From Anas platyrhynchos (Eukaryota; Chordata; Aves; Anseriformes; Anatidae), in NCBI RefSeq assembly GCF_047663525.1, contig NC_092613.1, positions 6,535,501 to 6,599,500 on the forward strand: a stretch of 64,000 bases of DNA, in the 5' to 3' direction. A model generated the notes under the pieces. The model was given only the letters and a program-made list of their open reading frames with translations, was not told the DNA's origin and did no database searches. Position numbers and translations under genes: made by a program. The first letter of the stretch is position 1. The number at the start of each line of letters is the position of its first letter. Below, piece after piece: positions 36,006 through 47,070 of this stretch.

Positions 36006-37000
36006 CCGCTTCCCCTCCGGCTCATCTCGCCTCCCTCTTCCACTCTTCCAGGCAGGTCTCCGCTCCCGTGGCCGAGCTGCTCGCTGCCTCGCCGCTCCCC
36101 GGGCTGCCTGATGAAGCTCGGGGGCTCCAAGCAGCATGTGCCCGAGGAGCCAGCATGCTGCTGGCCCTGCTCCGGCTGCAGGCAGGGCTTTTCCGCAGGT
36201 GGCTGCCTTAATTTCTGCTGCCCCTTGCTCTGCTTGGCAGGTGCTGTCCTCCGCCCGCAGCGTCAGGGTTTGCTTTTTCCTTTTTCCCCCGTTGAGCAGA
36301 GAACTAGGAGGGCATGCTCCCTGCTTTACGCCAAGGCTTGGAGTCCGATGGATGGCGCTGAAGTGGCTGCGGAGGAGCGGGAGGTCGGCTGCTTCCCCGG
36401 GGCTTAGCATGGCCGAATGCCTTCGGGGTGGCACCAGCAGCAGCATCCCCCCTCCCAGGGCCTGACCTCGAAGGTGGTGCCTTTATGGTGTGAGCCCGGT
36501 CGTGGTGTCACTGGGCTGAGGGCAGTGAGAAGCTGGCTCGTAGCAGACAGGACTGTGCCAAGTCAGAATTAAGCTAAATATTTCTCAGGATGTTACAGAA
36601 AACGTAGGTTTTAGGCAGGAAGGGGATTTTTTTAAAAAAAATCTAAAACTGGGCAGTCTGCAACAGTTCCTCTCGCTCAGCTGAGCAGAGAAAACAAGCT
36701 CCTTCCCTCGTTTTTAGGCAGTGAGATGTTTCAGTCTGAGTTCAGAGCTGCAGCATCCCCTCTGCCTGCTGCAGCCTGGTTATGAGGCAGGGCAAGCAGC
36801 AGGAGGCCGACCAACCAAGTTTTCTTTTTTTTCACCTGGTATTTTAAATTCACTGCAGAAAAATTAGTGTTGGAAATCCAAGGGCAAGCCTTCTGTAGCT
36901 TTGCCATACGCTTCACACTGTTAAATTACATCCCTTCTTGCTGCTTCGGTGCTAAAATAAAGCCGTAAATGCTTCTTTCTGCGGGCCCTGCCTGCCTTTT
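36006..37000 (+). other. PPP1R12B: 3'UTR of the exon-A ending of PPP1R12B
   Basis: The untranslated tail after the TAG at 36003-36005. It starts GC-rich and becomes AT-rich. AATAAA signals are at 36956-36961 and 37054-37059, so cleavage near 36.98 kb (or just past 37.07 kb) is likely. The exact end needs transcript data. Confidence 0.6.
36956..36961 (+). terminator. PPP1R12B: Poly(A) signal AATAAA, exon-A transcript
   Basis: Canonical AATAAA about 950 bases after the exon-A stop. A second copy lies at 37054-37059. Confidence 0.55.
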
Positions 37001-39473
37001 GCAGGTTAGTAGGGATATTTGGGTCCCTACAGACAGCTTTTTTAAAAAAAGAAAATAAAATAGAAGCACTATGCTCTAATGGGCTGGAAGTGGCACTAAG
37101 GTATGAAAAAATCTATTCTTAGCGCACAAATTATATCAAAGATGATTAACCGTGGAAACAAACTAACCGGGGGAATTGGGGCTTCCCTTCCCGGGAGTCT
37201 CAGTGCGAGACCAAGTGTTCGTCCCAGGCGAGCTGGGGGCTGGCCGAGACGGGGTGTTCCACCTCGTGGGCAGGTGGGCAGAGGAACCAATCCCACCAGC
37301 ATCCTGCTTGAAATCTGCAGAAATATCCTGGACCTTGTCACTGCCTCACCTCGTTCCCATAAGCAGGGAGTTTTGGTCAATCTCCTTCCCGACGTGTTTT
37401 GAGCTCTGAGAAGGAGAATTGACCACAACCACTTCCAGACCCTCAGAAATACCGCCTCACACCCTGCAGTCAGCTGGCTCTCTTCTCCCGCCAGGCAATA
37501 ATCGCAGCTCCGCTTCTCCCCCTGCTGCCACCCCTGCTCAGGGTGCCACCACCGCGTCCCCCCTGCAGGCTGGCCGAGCCGTGGACGGGCTGATCGTCCC
37601 CTGCTTGCTTCTAGGTTTGAAACTCCCTGCTTGTGTCCAAGCTGGAGAAGAGCTGTGTATCTGTGAGCTCATCTGTGTGTGTTTTTTTTCCAACTCCTCG
37701 TAGGTCTAGCACGGGATGTGACTGTTACCCGTAAGCCTTGTCTCCTCATGTCCCCAGACATCGCAGCCCTGCAGTCACGGCACTCTTTTAAACTGGCAGG
37801 GGCGCTTTTTCAAAGAATCTCTTTCCCCCAAATCCCCATCGTTTCCGCAGTGTCACCTTCTCCAGTGCCACAGCTAACAGGCACGGAGCAGAGCCGCTCG
37901 GACAAGCCCCTGGTGCTGCAGTGTGCTCGGCATCACGGCACCCTGCGCGCCGGGCTGCGCCCCTCCTTGCTGCTTCCAGCGAGACGTTTACAAAGCTTCA
38001 TTTTCCAGGCCCTCGTATTGCCAGCCTGCTTCACCTGCAACTTATTTTGCAAGGCTGCTTTGCCCTGAGTGCCCGCAGCTTGGGAGGAATTCCAGTTCAC
38101 GAGGTTGATTTTTAGCTTTCAGAAAGCTTCACTGGGAACCGATGGAATCGGGTGAAAGCCAGGAAGCTTTTCAAGAAGTTCTGCTCCTCGTTACCTTCCT
38201 CCCTTTTCTGATAAATCACCAGAGTTGCACTGAGCATGGTTAGGAAGCACAGCCACCAGCAGAGCTCCCAGGGGGCTGTGGAACTGGGGTGGTTGCTCTC
38301 TGCTGGTGCTCACGGGCACACACGGTGGGTTTTCTCTGCCAAAGCAAGGGGCAGAATTTCCAACCGCTGTCCTGGTGGAGCCATGGGCTCCTTCAAGCCT
38401 GCAGGGCCCCCCTAGGACGTGACAGAGGGGACAGGGACTGCCCAGCTGCAGACCACAGCGGGTGATTGAACGCCTCCAGTGCCCTGGATGGGAGGCAGCG
38501 TGCTTTGTCGGGGGTTTGGGGGAAGCTCGGGAGGAAACGAAGGGGCACAGCGAGACCGCAAATGCTTTCCCCATCTCCCTTCCTCTAAGATCCAAGATGA
38601 GTCAGGGCTGAGCTTGCTCTGTGCCTGAGCTGTGGGGTGGCCCCACTCTGTGGCTGGGGGTCCCATGGTGTGACCGCCCCGTGGGGACACCCCAGGCTCC
38701 CCCTGGGGCAGAGCTGTCCTCGGAGGGGCTCTCAGAGCAATACCCACCTGCAGTGTGGGAAATGAGAGGCTTGGGGCCTTTCTTTTGGCCAGCAAGAAAT
38801 GCTGCAAAGGTCTCCTTGAAGTCTTTTCTTCCTGAGTTTCTGATGAAAAGCTCTCTGGCTTTTGGCTGTAGTGCAGCTGCTGTTTTAGCCCCAGCATCAG
38901 ACGACCACAGAGCACCAAGGAGGTGGCTCTGGTGTGTTCTGCCACGACACAAGCACCTACGTTAAACATCTGCGGGATCCCGGAGGGATTTTTTTATTCT
39001 GAAGAGATTTTGCAAAGCAGGCTTGGTCCCGTCCTGAATTAAAAATCCAAAGCTGAAAAAATGTCAGGCCTTTGTTTTCCCCTCTAGTCCTGGCCAAATG
39101 GGAAAAATAATACAGGAAAAAATAAAATGAAACTTTATAGTTTTCTGCCAAGCCCTAATTGACCTTTGGGAGCAGGTTTGGGCTGAAACAGCTCAGAAAT
39201 GGTTCCTGCTCCCCCAGCCGGGTGTCGACTGAGTGCAGGGGCTGGGGCACCGCTTCCCGCGCGGGCTTTGCTGTGCTCCGTGTCCGACAGCCACCCCGCA
39301 GGACCTGTGGCCACCCCGCGGTGCTGAGCACGGCACCAGGAGGAGAGCTGCAGGTGGGAGCAGGACACGAGCCGAGCTGGCCACGCCGTCCCGGCTGGTT
39401 TTCCTTGGAGCTGCAGGGTTTTTTTTGCCATCCCGCCGAGCTGTAACCCTGCCTCGTCTTTGTCTTTGCGCAG
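37001..39473 (+). other. PPP1R12B: PPP1R12B sequence between the two alternative last exons
   Basis: About 2.5 kb that is intronic when exon B is used. It is moderately GC-rich, and no coding segment or known repeat was recognised. A pyrimidine tract precedes the exon-B acceptor at 39473. Confidence 0.7.
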
Positions 39474-39560
39474 ATTTTGACGGAGCTGAAGTCGGACAAT
39501 CAAAGGCTGAAGGACGAGAACGGAGCGCTCATTCGTGTCATCAGCAAGCTCTCCAAATAG
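39474..39560 (+). CDS. PPP1R12B: PPP1R12B alternative last exon B (classical leucine zipper)
   Basis: After TTTGCGCAG the exon encodes [18 protein letters not shown], then [10 protein letters not shown] and TAG, 28 residues in all. This is nearly identical to the leucine-zipper end of MYPT1 and MYPT2 ([19 protein letters not shown] in MYPT1, from memory). Leucines at short-isoform positions 166, 173, 180 and 187 form a perfect four-leucine heptad. In MYPT1 this zipper is needed for binding cGMP-dependent protein kinase I-alpha, so its presence or absence sets sensitivity to NO/cGMP relaxation; by analogy the same may hold here. The short isoform with this end would be 189 residues. Confidence 0.96.
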   Translation: MLTELKSDNQRLKDENGALIRVISKLSK

Positions 39561-42477
39561 GAAGCCTGAGCGAAGGCAGGACGAGGAGGGGTGTCCTACA
39601 CGAGCTGCCAACCCCGCACCAAGCCCTACCCCCTCTTTTCCTCCTGTCACACGTACAGCAAGCATTTCAGCCGTGGGATCAACGTCACACCTGCCTTGCC
39701 CTGCCCTTTGCTGTACATTCCCTTCCTGCCCTTTTTTCCCCCACAACACGCACCCCTGCCATTTTACGATTTTTAATTTAAGCATGTTGTGGTATCTCGG
39801 ACATTTTATTCAAGGGAGAAGAGAAAGAAGAAACACAAGGACTGGTTTCGAGCTGCCAAAACTTTTCCTTCCAGAAGCCCGGGATATGGCATTGGACTCC
39901 GGTTTGGAGTAGGTAGCTTCTACCTTAAAAAGTGACGCCAAAAGAACTAAACCGGCACGTCCAAGCCCTTTCCAGGTGGGAAATGTGAACGTGGGCTGGG
40001 ACTCTGCCGATGTGCATCAGCCCACCTGGGATGTGGGACTCTGGCCATAAAGCGATGCTGCGAAAGCCACCAGAGCTGATCTCTGTATCGGGCTGCTTTG
40101 CACAGAGACCTTGTTCTCCTTTTGCCCCGGCAGACCGAGCCTTTTTTTTTTTTCCGTGTAAGATCTCAGAAAATGAGTGCTGACTCAGCACGAGGCCCCC
40201 ATCCCTCACCCTGCCTTGCCCCCGCAGCCTGGGGGATGGCGTCCTGCGCTGCGTCCGCTCTGCGGCCAGCAGCATCTGCTCGCTGCCTCCGGGCTCTTGC
40301 TTCTCAGGATAACATCACCGGTACTCACCAACCCTTCTGAAGGAGAAGCTTGACCCGGTAAGAGATCCTCTGCTGCCTTCACGTGCATTCAGGTGTGAAT
40401 CACCTGGCAGGGAGCTGTGCCCACGCCAGGAACCGGCCTCCTACCGGCGTGTGGGGCATCTCCCTGCCAGCTGTCGGTGAAGGCAGAGCCCTAGAGGAGT
40501 CTGGTCGGGTATTTCAGGTACCGTGCGCTGGTTTTCAGCATCGGGCTGACCAGCTGGAGCACAGTTTTGTTTCTGGGGAACGGAGACAAGAGAGGGAATG
40601 CCAGAGTCCCGTCCCAGCCACCCTTCCCTCTGGGGGAAAGCTCGGTGCAGCTCGTCCTCCCGCGTGCCTCGGGGGCTGCCCCCGTGCCAGGGGCAGGAAG
40701 GAGCTGCCCTTGGGCACGCCGGCAGCTGTATCTCTAGGACAAAAGTCTTTTAATCTGTCAAAAGCTTGCAATAAGCCTTGACCTTGAAGGAAACCTCAAA
40801 AAATCAAAAAAAAAAAATACAAAAACGTTGATGTTGTACGTACTCAGAACAGTTTGGAATTGTTCTCTCTATGGGCATTCAGACAGCGACTCCTCCAGGT
40901 GCTGTGCGACGCCTGGTACCAGACCTGTTGAGCTTCCCCTTTTAACAGACCCCTCCCAAAAGATGCCTTCCCTCTACCACACTTCTTGCTGGGTGCAACC
41001 CCCTTCCCGTCTCCTTCCCTCTCGTTTCCTTCTCCCTGTGAGTTCCCCGCTCCGTGTGGCTCGGGCACCCATCTCAGAGGTTGCCACAAGTCCCACCCAG
41101 CTCTGCTGGGCCGGGCGGGCTGGGAGCAGAGAGGAGACACCTGAATCCGGAGCGTAACTCCTGAGCTCGCTCAGCAGGGTAACATTTTTTGGTCTGTCCT
41201 GGGCTTTTTGGAACCTTTTGCTGGTTATTCCTTCAGAAAGTGCGAGTATTTTCCTCTCCCTTGGGTGTTTTGTTTTTTTTTTTTGGTTTCATTTCTTTTT
41301 AACTCTCTTTTTTTTTTCCTTCCCCTCCCCGTCCTGCCTGTTTCCACCTCTCTGGCTCTTGCTGGAGCTGCCCTGCAAACACTGGCAGCTCCGGACGGAG
41401 CCTCCTCCTCCGCCGCTCTTCAGCCAGCGGCGTTACGTGGGCGCGCCACGCGATGCCGTTCCTCCTGGTACACTGAGGCCCTTCCTCTGCTGCTGTGCTT
41501 TGGGGAGGAAGAGACCAAAGCTGGTAACGGCATCAGGGTTTCTGCAGAGCACTGCCTAAGCCAGGCATCTTTTTCTTCTTTTTTTTTTTTTTATGACTTT
41601 ATTTTAACCCTGCTATATTTAACAGCTTTAAGTCTTGAGATCCGGTCAATGCTTTTTCTGCACGCCGTTCCCACTTGGTGCACTCTTTATGTGAGTACTT
41701 CTGCATTTCTTGGTGTTTTCTCAGTGGTCCACCCCTCGCTCCAGACCTGGGCTCTCTCGTCCCTCCTGGGGGCAGGAGCCCGGCCCCCTGTGCTGCCCCC
41801 CTCCTTCTGCGCCAGGCTGTGCGTGCCCAGCGGGACCAGGGGCAGGAGCTCAGACCGAAGTCCCTGCTCTCGCAGGGTTCCTGGCCGTGGGAGGAAGCCC
41901 GGTATCTGTTTAGGGAGAGGGTTCAACCCAATCTGACAAATCCATCCCGCACTGACGTGTTGCCCCTTCCCACCCGGACGCTCATTGCGTTTTATCCTAA
42001 GGAACAGGACGCGAAGGGCGCAGGAGGCTTCATCCCTCCGCGCGGCCCCTCGCGAAGCCAAACCACTTTAGATGAAGTTGTCTGCTTAGCACTGGATTGT
42101 CCCCCCATGCCTCGAGCGGGGCGGGGGCCCCACCACCAGTTTAGTCGTGCTGACTAGCCAAAGCTGTGAGTACTTGGTGATGACGATGTAATCGCAAACC
42201 AAACTCGTGAGGATGATTTTTGGTCTCACTGCGCAATGCCTGACATAACCAGTGCACTGAGGAGGTGGCGAATAGGAGACCTTGCATTCTGCGCTTGGGA
42301 CAGAGTGCAAAGCAAGCAGTTTTTAAAACTGATCCCTATTTGAACCATTTGCCAGACGTGGTCTCCATTGGAGAACACAAAGCTTTTTTTCTAAGCAATT
42401 GCTTGGGGTGAATTCATTTTTATTGCTTGGGGTGAACCCGCCTGTTGTGGCTGCAAGTTTGATGATGGCTCTTTGTA

Positions 42478-42483
42478 AATAAA
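42478..42483 (+). terminator. PPP1R12B: Poly(A) signal AATAAA overlapping a Pumilio-type site
   Basis: AATAAA at 42478-42483 overlaps TGTAAATA at 42474-42481, which matches the Pumilio recognition consensus UGUANAUA. Confidence 0.6.
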
Positions 42484-42684
42484 CTCCTTGGAGAAAGCAG
42501 GACTAGCTTACGAGATGGGGAGAGAATGTATTTTTATGCAACTTTGAGTGGCCTTCCAAACCCTGAGATGAATGATTTGTTTTACTGGTTGTTGTTATAT
42601 AGTATTATAAGTATTATGTGTTTGAAAGTTTGGGAATAATATTCACATCTATGATGCTTGTAAACACAACAGTATTTATAAATG

Positions 42685-42690
42685 AATAAA
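42685..42690 (+). terminator. PPP1R12B: Distal poly(A) signal AATAAA of PPP1R12B
   Basis: Canonical signal in a very AT-rich stretch (42590-42715), the last on this strand before the SYT2 3' end. It probably marks the distal end of the PPP1R12B exon-B transcript. Confidence 0.6.
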
Positions 42691-42706
42691 ATAAGAGTTG
42701 ATAAAA

Positions 42707-43149
42707 TAGAAGTCCTGACTTCGCCTCCGTCTTTCTGAAGCAGGGGAAGCTGCTGCAAGCAGGCTAGCAAAACGTCTCCTTTTTCTCCAAGTGTCCATAG
42801 CACAGCAGCGCCCACCTGCTCTAAAAGCTCTGAAAAAAAGCTCAGAAACGCTCTGCAGGCACAGCACGGGGCATGGTCTATGGATGTGGTCAGTGCAGCC
42901 CCTCGGGGTTTTGTGTGCCCAGCACCCCTGTGAGGCAGGGCAGGAGCTCGAGGCCGGCACATGCCATAGGGATGGGATGGGAGGTGCTGGGGCAAGGAGT
43001 TTGGTGGGGAGCTGCTCGGTGCCCAGCGTGGGGCTGGGATGGGGCTGGCTCCAAGGCCCAGGACATCCCTGCCGTGTCCAAGCACCCCTCGCGCCCCTGG
43101 TCCCTCCCTCCCCGAGCACCCAGCAGCCAAACCAGCAGGGACGCGGGGC
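42707..43149. other. Short tail-to-tail interval between PPP1R12B and SYT2
   Basis: About 440 bases separate the last plus-strand poly(A) signal from the probable SYT2 3' end. The sequence switches abruptly from AT-rich to GC-rich at about 42.75 kb. No gene is seen in it. The ends are predicted, so the two transcripts may in fact overlap. Confidence 0.55.
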
Positions 43150-44382
43150 TCCTTTCAGCTCGTTTCTTTAATAAGGAGACAGATATCATTACAAAATAAC
43201 CATTTAACGATCAGAGACGGAAACGACAGAGTCCACACGAGAGGAAGGGGCTTTAAAAGCAGCTTCCTGCCGGAGCCGAGCGCTGCAGAGGCCAGGACGG
43301 GCGCAGGGGCCGGGGGTCTTCCTTCGCTGCAGGAAGCCACGAGACCCTGAGACTCCCAAAGGTGCTGCTTTTTCCTCCCGGCGCTGGGGGAAAAAGGGCG
43401 AAGAGCCAAGCTTGATGCATGGACTCGCTCCCTTTCCCCTGGGAGGCTGAAGCTGGTGTCCCCAGGCGCGGCTGGGCTCGCACCGCAGGGGAGGCGAGGA
43501 GAGGACGGGGCAGCTTCCTCCAGCAGCGAGCGCACCGGTGCCTTGCGGCCGGCAGCCCCCAGCACGCAGCAGATCCCCCCAGCTGCTCACGAGAGCCCTT
43601 CCACCACCAGATCTCACTTGTCCCAACCTTTCTGCTGCAGAAACGCCACCGTGGGGAAGTCCCCGGTGCCGCTGCCCCAGTGCGACGGCCGCGGCCACCA
43701 AGCCGGCGGCTGGCACGGCTCGTCCTGGCACCCCGGCTCCGCCGCCGAGCCCCAAAAAACAAGGGGGCCGTGGACACACGGGGATAAAAGGGGGGGGCAC
43801 GGCTCACCAGGAGACCCATCCTCATGGGGCCCCGGCATGCCGTGGTCTAATATGGCTTCTAAAGTTGCTCTGACGGTGAGATGCACCAACGCGACACAGG
43901 ACGCCGAAGCCACGATGTTGCCGCTACCCGGCCATGGTATAAACGCGACGAGACACAGGAACAAGACACACATGGAAGTCACGGCTGCGTCGGTGACGGC
44001 TCACCCTCCGCTGGCTGGACTGGCTTGGCATGCTTTGCTTCTTGGCGTATTTTCTTCTTTTGCATGATTTAAGTCATTATTTTTAAAGAGGGGGGGGAGA
44101 TAACCGGGGTGGTGGAGAGCTCTCAGGCAATGAGTTTGGTTCGTCGCCGACTCCACCTCGGCACGGAGGTGCCACCTCGGGCACGGAGGCGCCGTGGGCG
44201 CGGGGCAGAGCGTGCAGCTCGGCTGGGAGCATGCTGCTGGTTACAGGGGCTGCAGCGCATGCACTGCTCATGGTATATACAGCTATGTCTCCATACAGTT
44301 AACTACACACGGCTACGGGGGGAGGGAGGGGGGGTCAGAGGCAGCGCAGATGGCTTTAAATATGTTGCTTGGTTTCCCCTTT

Positions 44383-44388
44383 TTTATT
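44383..44388 (-). terminator. SYT2: Candidate proximal poly(A) signal of SYT2
   Basis: TTTATT on the plus strand, giving AATAAA on the transcript, about 2 kb after the stop and within an AT-rich pocket of a GC-rich UTR. Confidence 0.5.
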
Positions 44389-44548
44389 AAAATTAAAAAT
44401 CAAAAGAAATCAGGTATTAAAGTCACGGTTCCCCCCCACCCTCCCGAGGCTTAAAGAGTCCGAATGGAAACCTGCGGGCAGCAGGCGAGGTGCGGCGGGA
44501 CTGGGGGGGCTGGGTGCATGTAGGGGGGTGCAGGGGTGGGCGTGGGGG

Positions 44549-44620
44549 TGTGTACATGTGAGTACATGTGGGTACATGTGTGTAGGTGTGTGTATGTGTG
44601 TAAATGTGTGTCTGTGTGTG
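44549..44620. repeat. TG/GTACATGTG tandem repeat in the SYT2 3'UTR
   Basis: Three tandem 10-base units of the form GTACATGTGN begin at about 44551. They are followed by irregular GTGTGTAGG, GTGTGTATG and GTGTGTAAATG steps to about 44620. In the SYT2 transcript this is a CA-rich repeat with self-complementary GTAC/CATG cores. Confidence 0.8.
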
Positions 44621-46260
44621 CGCAGGCATGTGCGCTCCTCCGCCCGCTTCCCAAGGAAGACTCCGGGGCCGTGCCCCCCCACGGCAGGGTTTGGGTGCTC
44701 TTGCCAATTCCTCGATTCTTTCATCTTTACAAACACAAGGCAACCCCCCCATGCTGCCCAGCCAGACTCCGAGGTTTGGGAGATCCCTGATGCTGTCCCC
44801 AGGCCCCACGCCACCTGCCCTGTGCTCCTGTTCATTAACCCCTTGCGTCTCCTTCTCCCCCCAGCTGCACGACCCACACGGCACCTTGCTCACCTGAACC
44901 CCTACCAAGGACGGAGACATCCCTCCCCGGGAACCTGCACATCCCTCCTGGGTTAGGGGCTGGTCCCCGTGCCCCACCTGAACCCCCTGAGCTGTGGCCG
45001 TCCCCTGCCACTGTTTCTCCTCTTCTCCCTGCCGTCACCCGGGGTGGGAAGCCCCTTGGGAAGCAGGGGCCACCGAGGCATCCGATGGCACCGGGGTGAG
45101 CTCAGCTTTGGCACTTTGTCCCCAGGTTCAGGGTGCTGTGCACCGAGGTCCCAGGCTGGGCATAGACCCCCTCACCCCCCCCCCCCAAGCAGCATCCCCA
45201 ATGCCAGGGGCATCCCCACTGTGCTCTTTTTCTCTTCCTCACAGAATGGAATGGAGTTGGCCTTCCAGCTCACACTGCCCGAGGGGAGAGGGATTTGGGG
45301 GCGGGGGGTACAGCAGCCCATGGGGCCTGGGGGTCTGCAGCCCCTCCTTGGCCATGGGCTGGCTCTCACCCTCCCCACTGATGGTGGGACGCAGCAGTGG
45401 GGCTGGAGCTCCCCATATCCCCCCCCCAGGGCTGTGCTGGGTGCCCACAGCAGGGCTCAGCCCCAGGGACACACGGGGGACTCGAGGATGGCACCAGGCA
45501 CTGCCCCGGGGCTGCCTGCCCACCCAGCCCTGGGGACCTCTCGGTGTCACCCAGCCTCGTGGAAGTACCCAGAGCTCCCTAACCCAGCCTCTGGTGACAC
45601 GACAATGGCCAGAGCGTACCCACAGCGCTGCCGCTGCCCAGCCCCTGCTGCCCCCCCGACAAAAAGCTGTCTGCAGCCACCTGCGCCCATCCCACAGGGT
45701 CTGGCCACCGCACCGAGGGCTCAGCACCCACCACAATGCCTTCTGCAGCACAAAACCCCCCCCAAACCTCTCCCCAGAAGAAGCCAAACCTGGAGCCGGC
45801 CGCAGGCAGCCCAAAACCACATCTCTCACCCTTCCCAACTGGGAGGGCTGGGGGGAAGCAGAGCGGGTGCGGGGATGCCCCCGGGCCTCCTGTTGAAGGT
45901 CTTCTCCACCGTGTTGGTGCCCATGCAGGTGTCCACGTCCCAGGCAAGCACGGTGAGCCCGGTCACCTTGTGTTCTCAGGTCCTGGTGTCACCTCCATGC
46001 ACAGATGCTCGCCGGCTCCCACGTGGGCCCACGGGAAGGACGGAGGCAGCGATGCTCCCAGGCCCAGGGAGCCCCAGGCCTGGCGGTGGCTTCAGGCCGG
46101 GAAGGGATGGAAGTTGAATGTGATGGGGCATGAGGCCGAGGGGAGCGATGCTGGAGAATGAAAAGAACCATCCGTCTTCAACCTCTTCCCCTGGAAGCTA
46201 TTGGGACTGTCTGGAAACCCTTCCACAGCCGTCAAAGGGTATTTCAGCTTAAAACAGAAC

Positions 46261-46284
46261 CCAAAAATAAATAAATAAATAAAA
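46261..46284. repeat. (AAAT)n microsatellite
   Basis: About five AAAT/AATA units in the proximal SYT2 3'UTR, reading TTTATTTATTT in the transcript. The transcript strand resembles an AU-rich stability element (overlapping UUUAUUU), but a slippage microsatellite is the simplest reading. Confidence 0.75.
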
Positions 46285-46373
46285 CAAACCAAAGGGTGCG
46301 TAACTGAGGTATCAGTAGCTCTGGGTTGCTTCGACTGTCCACAGGCCCACGCCACGCCGGCCAGCAGATCTTC

Positions 46374-46580
46374 CTATTTGTTTTTCCCGAGAGCTGCATC
46401 TACTTCTTCCTCTGGCTTCAGCGAGTGCCACTGGGCGATGGGCCGCCGGGGGTTGGCCAGCATGTCGGACCAGTGCCGCAGCTCCGTGCCGGTGGAGTTG
46501 CAGCCCGTGAAGATCTTGCCGATGGCTTCATTCTTCCCCAGCTTGTCATAGTCCAGCACCGTGATCACCACCTGCACTTT
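46374..46580 (-). CDS. SYT2: SYT2 coding exon 8 (C2B end)
   Basis: Last coding exon, after an acceptor ending CTCCAG at 46583-46581. It encodes residues 351-418 and stop: [18 protein letters not shown] leads into the final C2B strands, then [20 protein letters not shown] and a tail ending VDAALGKNK. Asp360 and Asp362 are Ca2+ ligands of C2B loop 3, and Glu368 sits where SYT1 has Asp. The WHSL sequence is the synaptotagmin WHXL motif used in docking and in membrane and partner contacts. The ending with LKPEEEVDA and GKNK is that of SYT2 rather than SYT1 (LQVEEEVDA...), which fixes the paralog. Confidence 0.97.
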   Translation of the reverse strand, partial: KVQVVITVLDYDKLGKNEAIGKIFTGCNSTGTELRHWSDMLANPRRPIAQWHSLKPEEEVDAALGKNK

Positions 46581-47070
46581 CTGGAGGAGGAAGCCTTCTT
46601 TAGAGGGGCTGAACAGGGCAGGGTCCCCTCCGTGCCCATTCCTTCCTCCGTTTCCTTCCCCGAGGAGCCCAGGGTTGTGGGGCTGTGGTGGGGCCCAGCT
46701 CGTCCCCACGTGGCCACCTGGGCACGTCGAGGCACCGAGGGCTGCTGCAGGCTGTGGAGCTCAATGGGGCTGCACAAAGGGGCTGGGACTGGACACGGAG
46801 GGTCAGAAGGCACCTCCCGATGGTCCAGGACACCCCTGGGACCGCTGAGGGCTCCCTGCTCTGCCTGGGGTGAGCACTACAGGGCCGGGAGCAGAGGAAA
46901 GCCCAGTTCCTGCCGTGAGATGGGTTTGGGGTCGCATCTCCTATGGGTGATGCCCAACACGGGCACCAGGAGCTCATCAGGAGCCGCTGGGACATGGCCT
47001 GGGACAGTGTGAGACCTCTGCTGCCACCCCCACCCTGCCCACGTGCCCCCAAGGATGTCAGCGTACGAAC
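46581..47070 (-). other. SYT2: SYT2 intron 8 (last)
   Basis: Intron of 490 bases between coding exons 7 and 8. Its donor, CAG|GTTCGT, is unusual (see findings). Nothing else is recognised. Confidence 0.85.

Larger units (their letters stand above)
39561..42706 (+). other. PPP1R12B: Long 3'UTR of PPP1R12B exon-B transcripts
   Basis: About 3.1 kb after the TAG at 39558-39560. It contains an A-rich block at 40795-40826 that could prime cDNA internally, a 15-base direct repeat (ATTGCTTGGGGTGAA) around 42398-42437, and a T-rich block near 41273-41320. AATAAA signals lie at 42478-42483 and 42685-42690, giving predicted ends near 42.50 and 42.71 kb. Open frames within it (for example 41208-41936) have no family resemblance. 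Confidence 0.72.
43150..46373 (-). other. SYT2: SYT2 3'UTR
   Basis: About 3.2 kb downstream of the SYT2 stop, C-rich on the plus strand and therefore G-rich in the transcript. It contains an (AAAT)n tract at 46261-46284, a C9+ run at 45179-45187 and a CA/TG-rich tandem repeat at 44549-44620. Minus-strand poly(A) signals are AATAAA at 44388-44383 and the variant ATTAAA near 43172, so ends near 44.37 and 43.15 kb are likely. A 382-codon plus-strand open frame (44969-46117) lies across it; I treat this as a composition effect. Confidence 0.62.

Noticed and set aside
40795..40826. A-rich block that could be a retroposed poly(A) tail
   Set aside because: No target-site duplication or recognisable retrocopy next to it; more likely a simple A-rich tract in the 3'UTR.
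41208..41936. 242-codon plus-strand frame
   Set aside because: Within the PPP1R12B 3'UTR, after its stop codon; composition-driven.
44969..46117. 382-codon plus-strand open frame
   Set aside because: It lies antisense across the C-rich SYT2 3'UTR; Pro/Ser/Gly-rich composition follows from base composition, and no family resemblance is seen.
46261..46284. AATAAA-like repeats as a poly(A) signal
   Set aside because: The AATAAA reads on the plus strand, which is antisense to SYT2 here; no plus-strand transcript is supported at this position.
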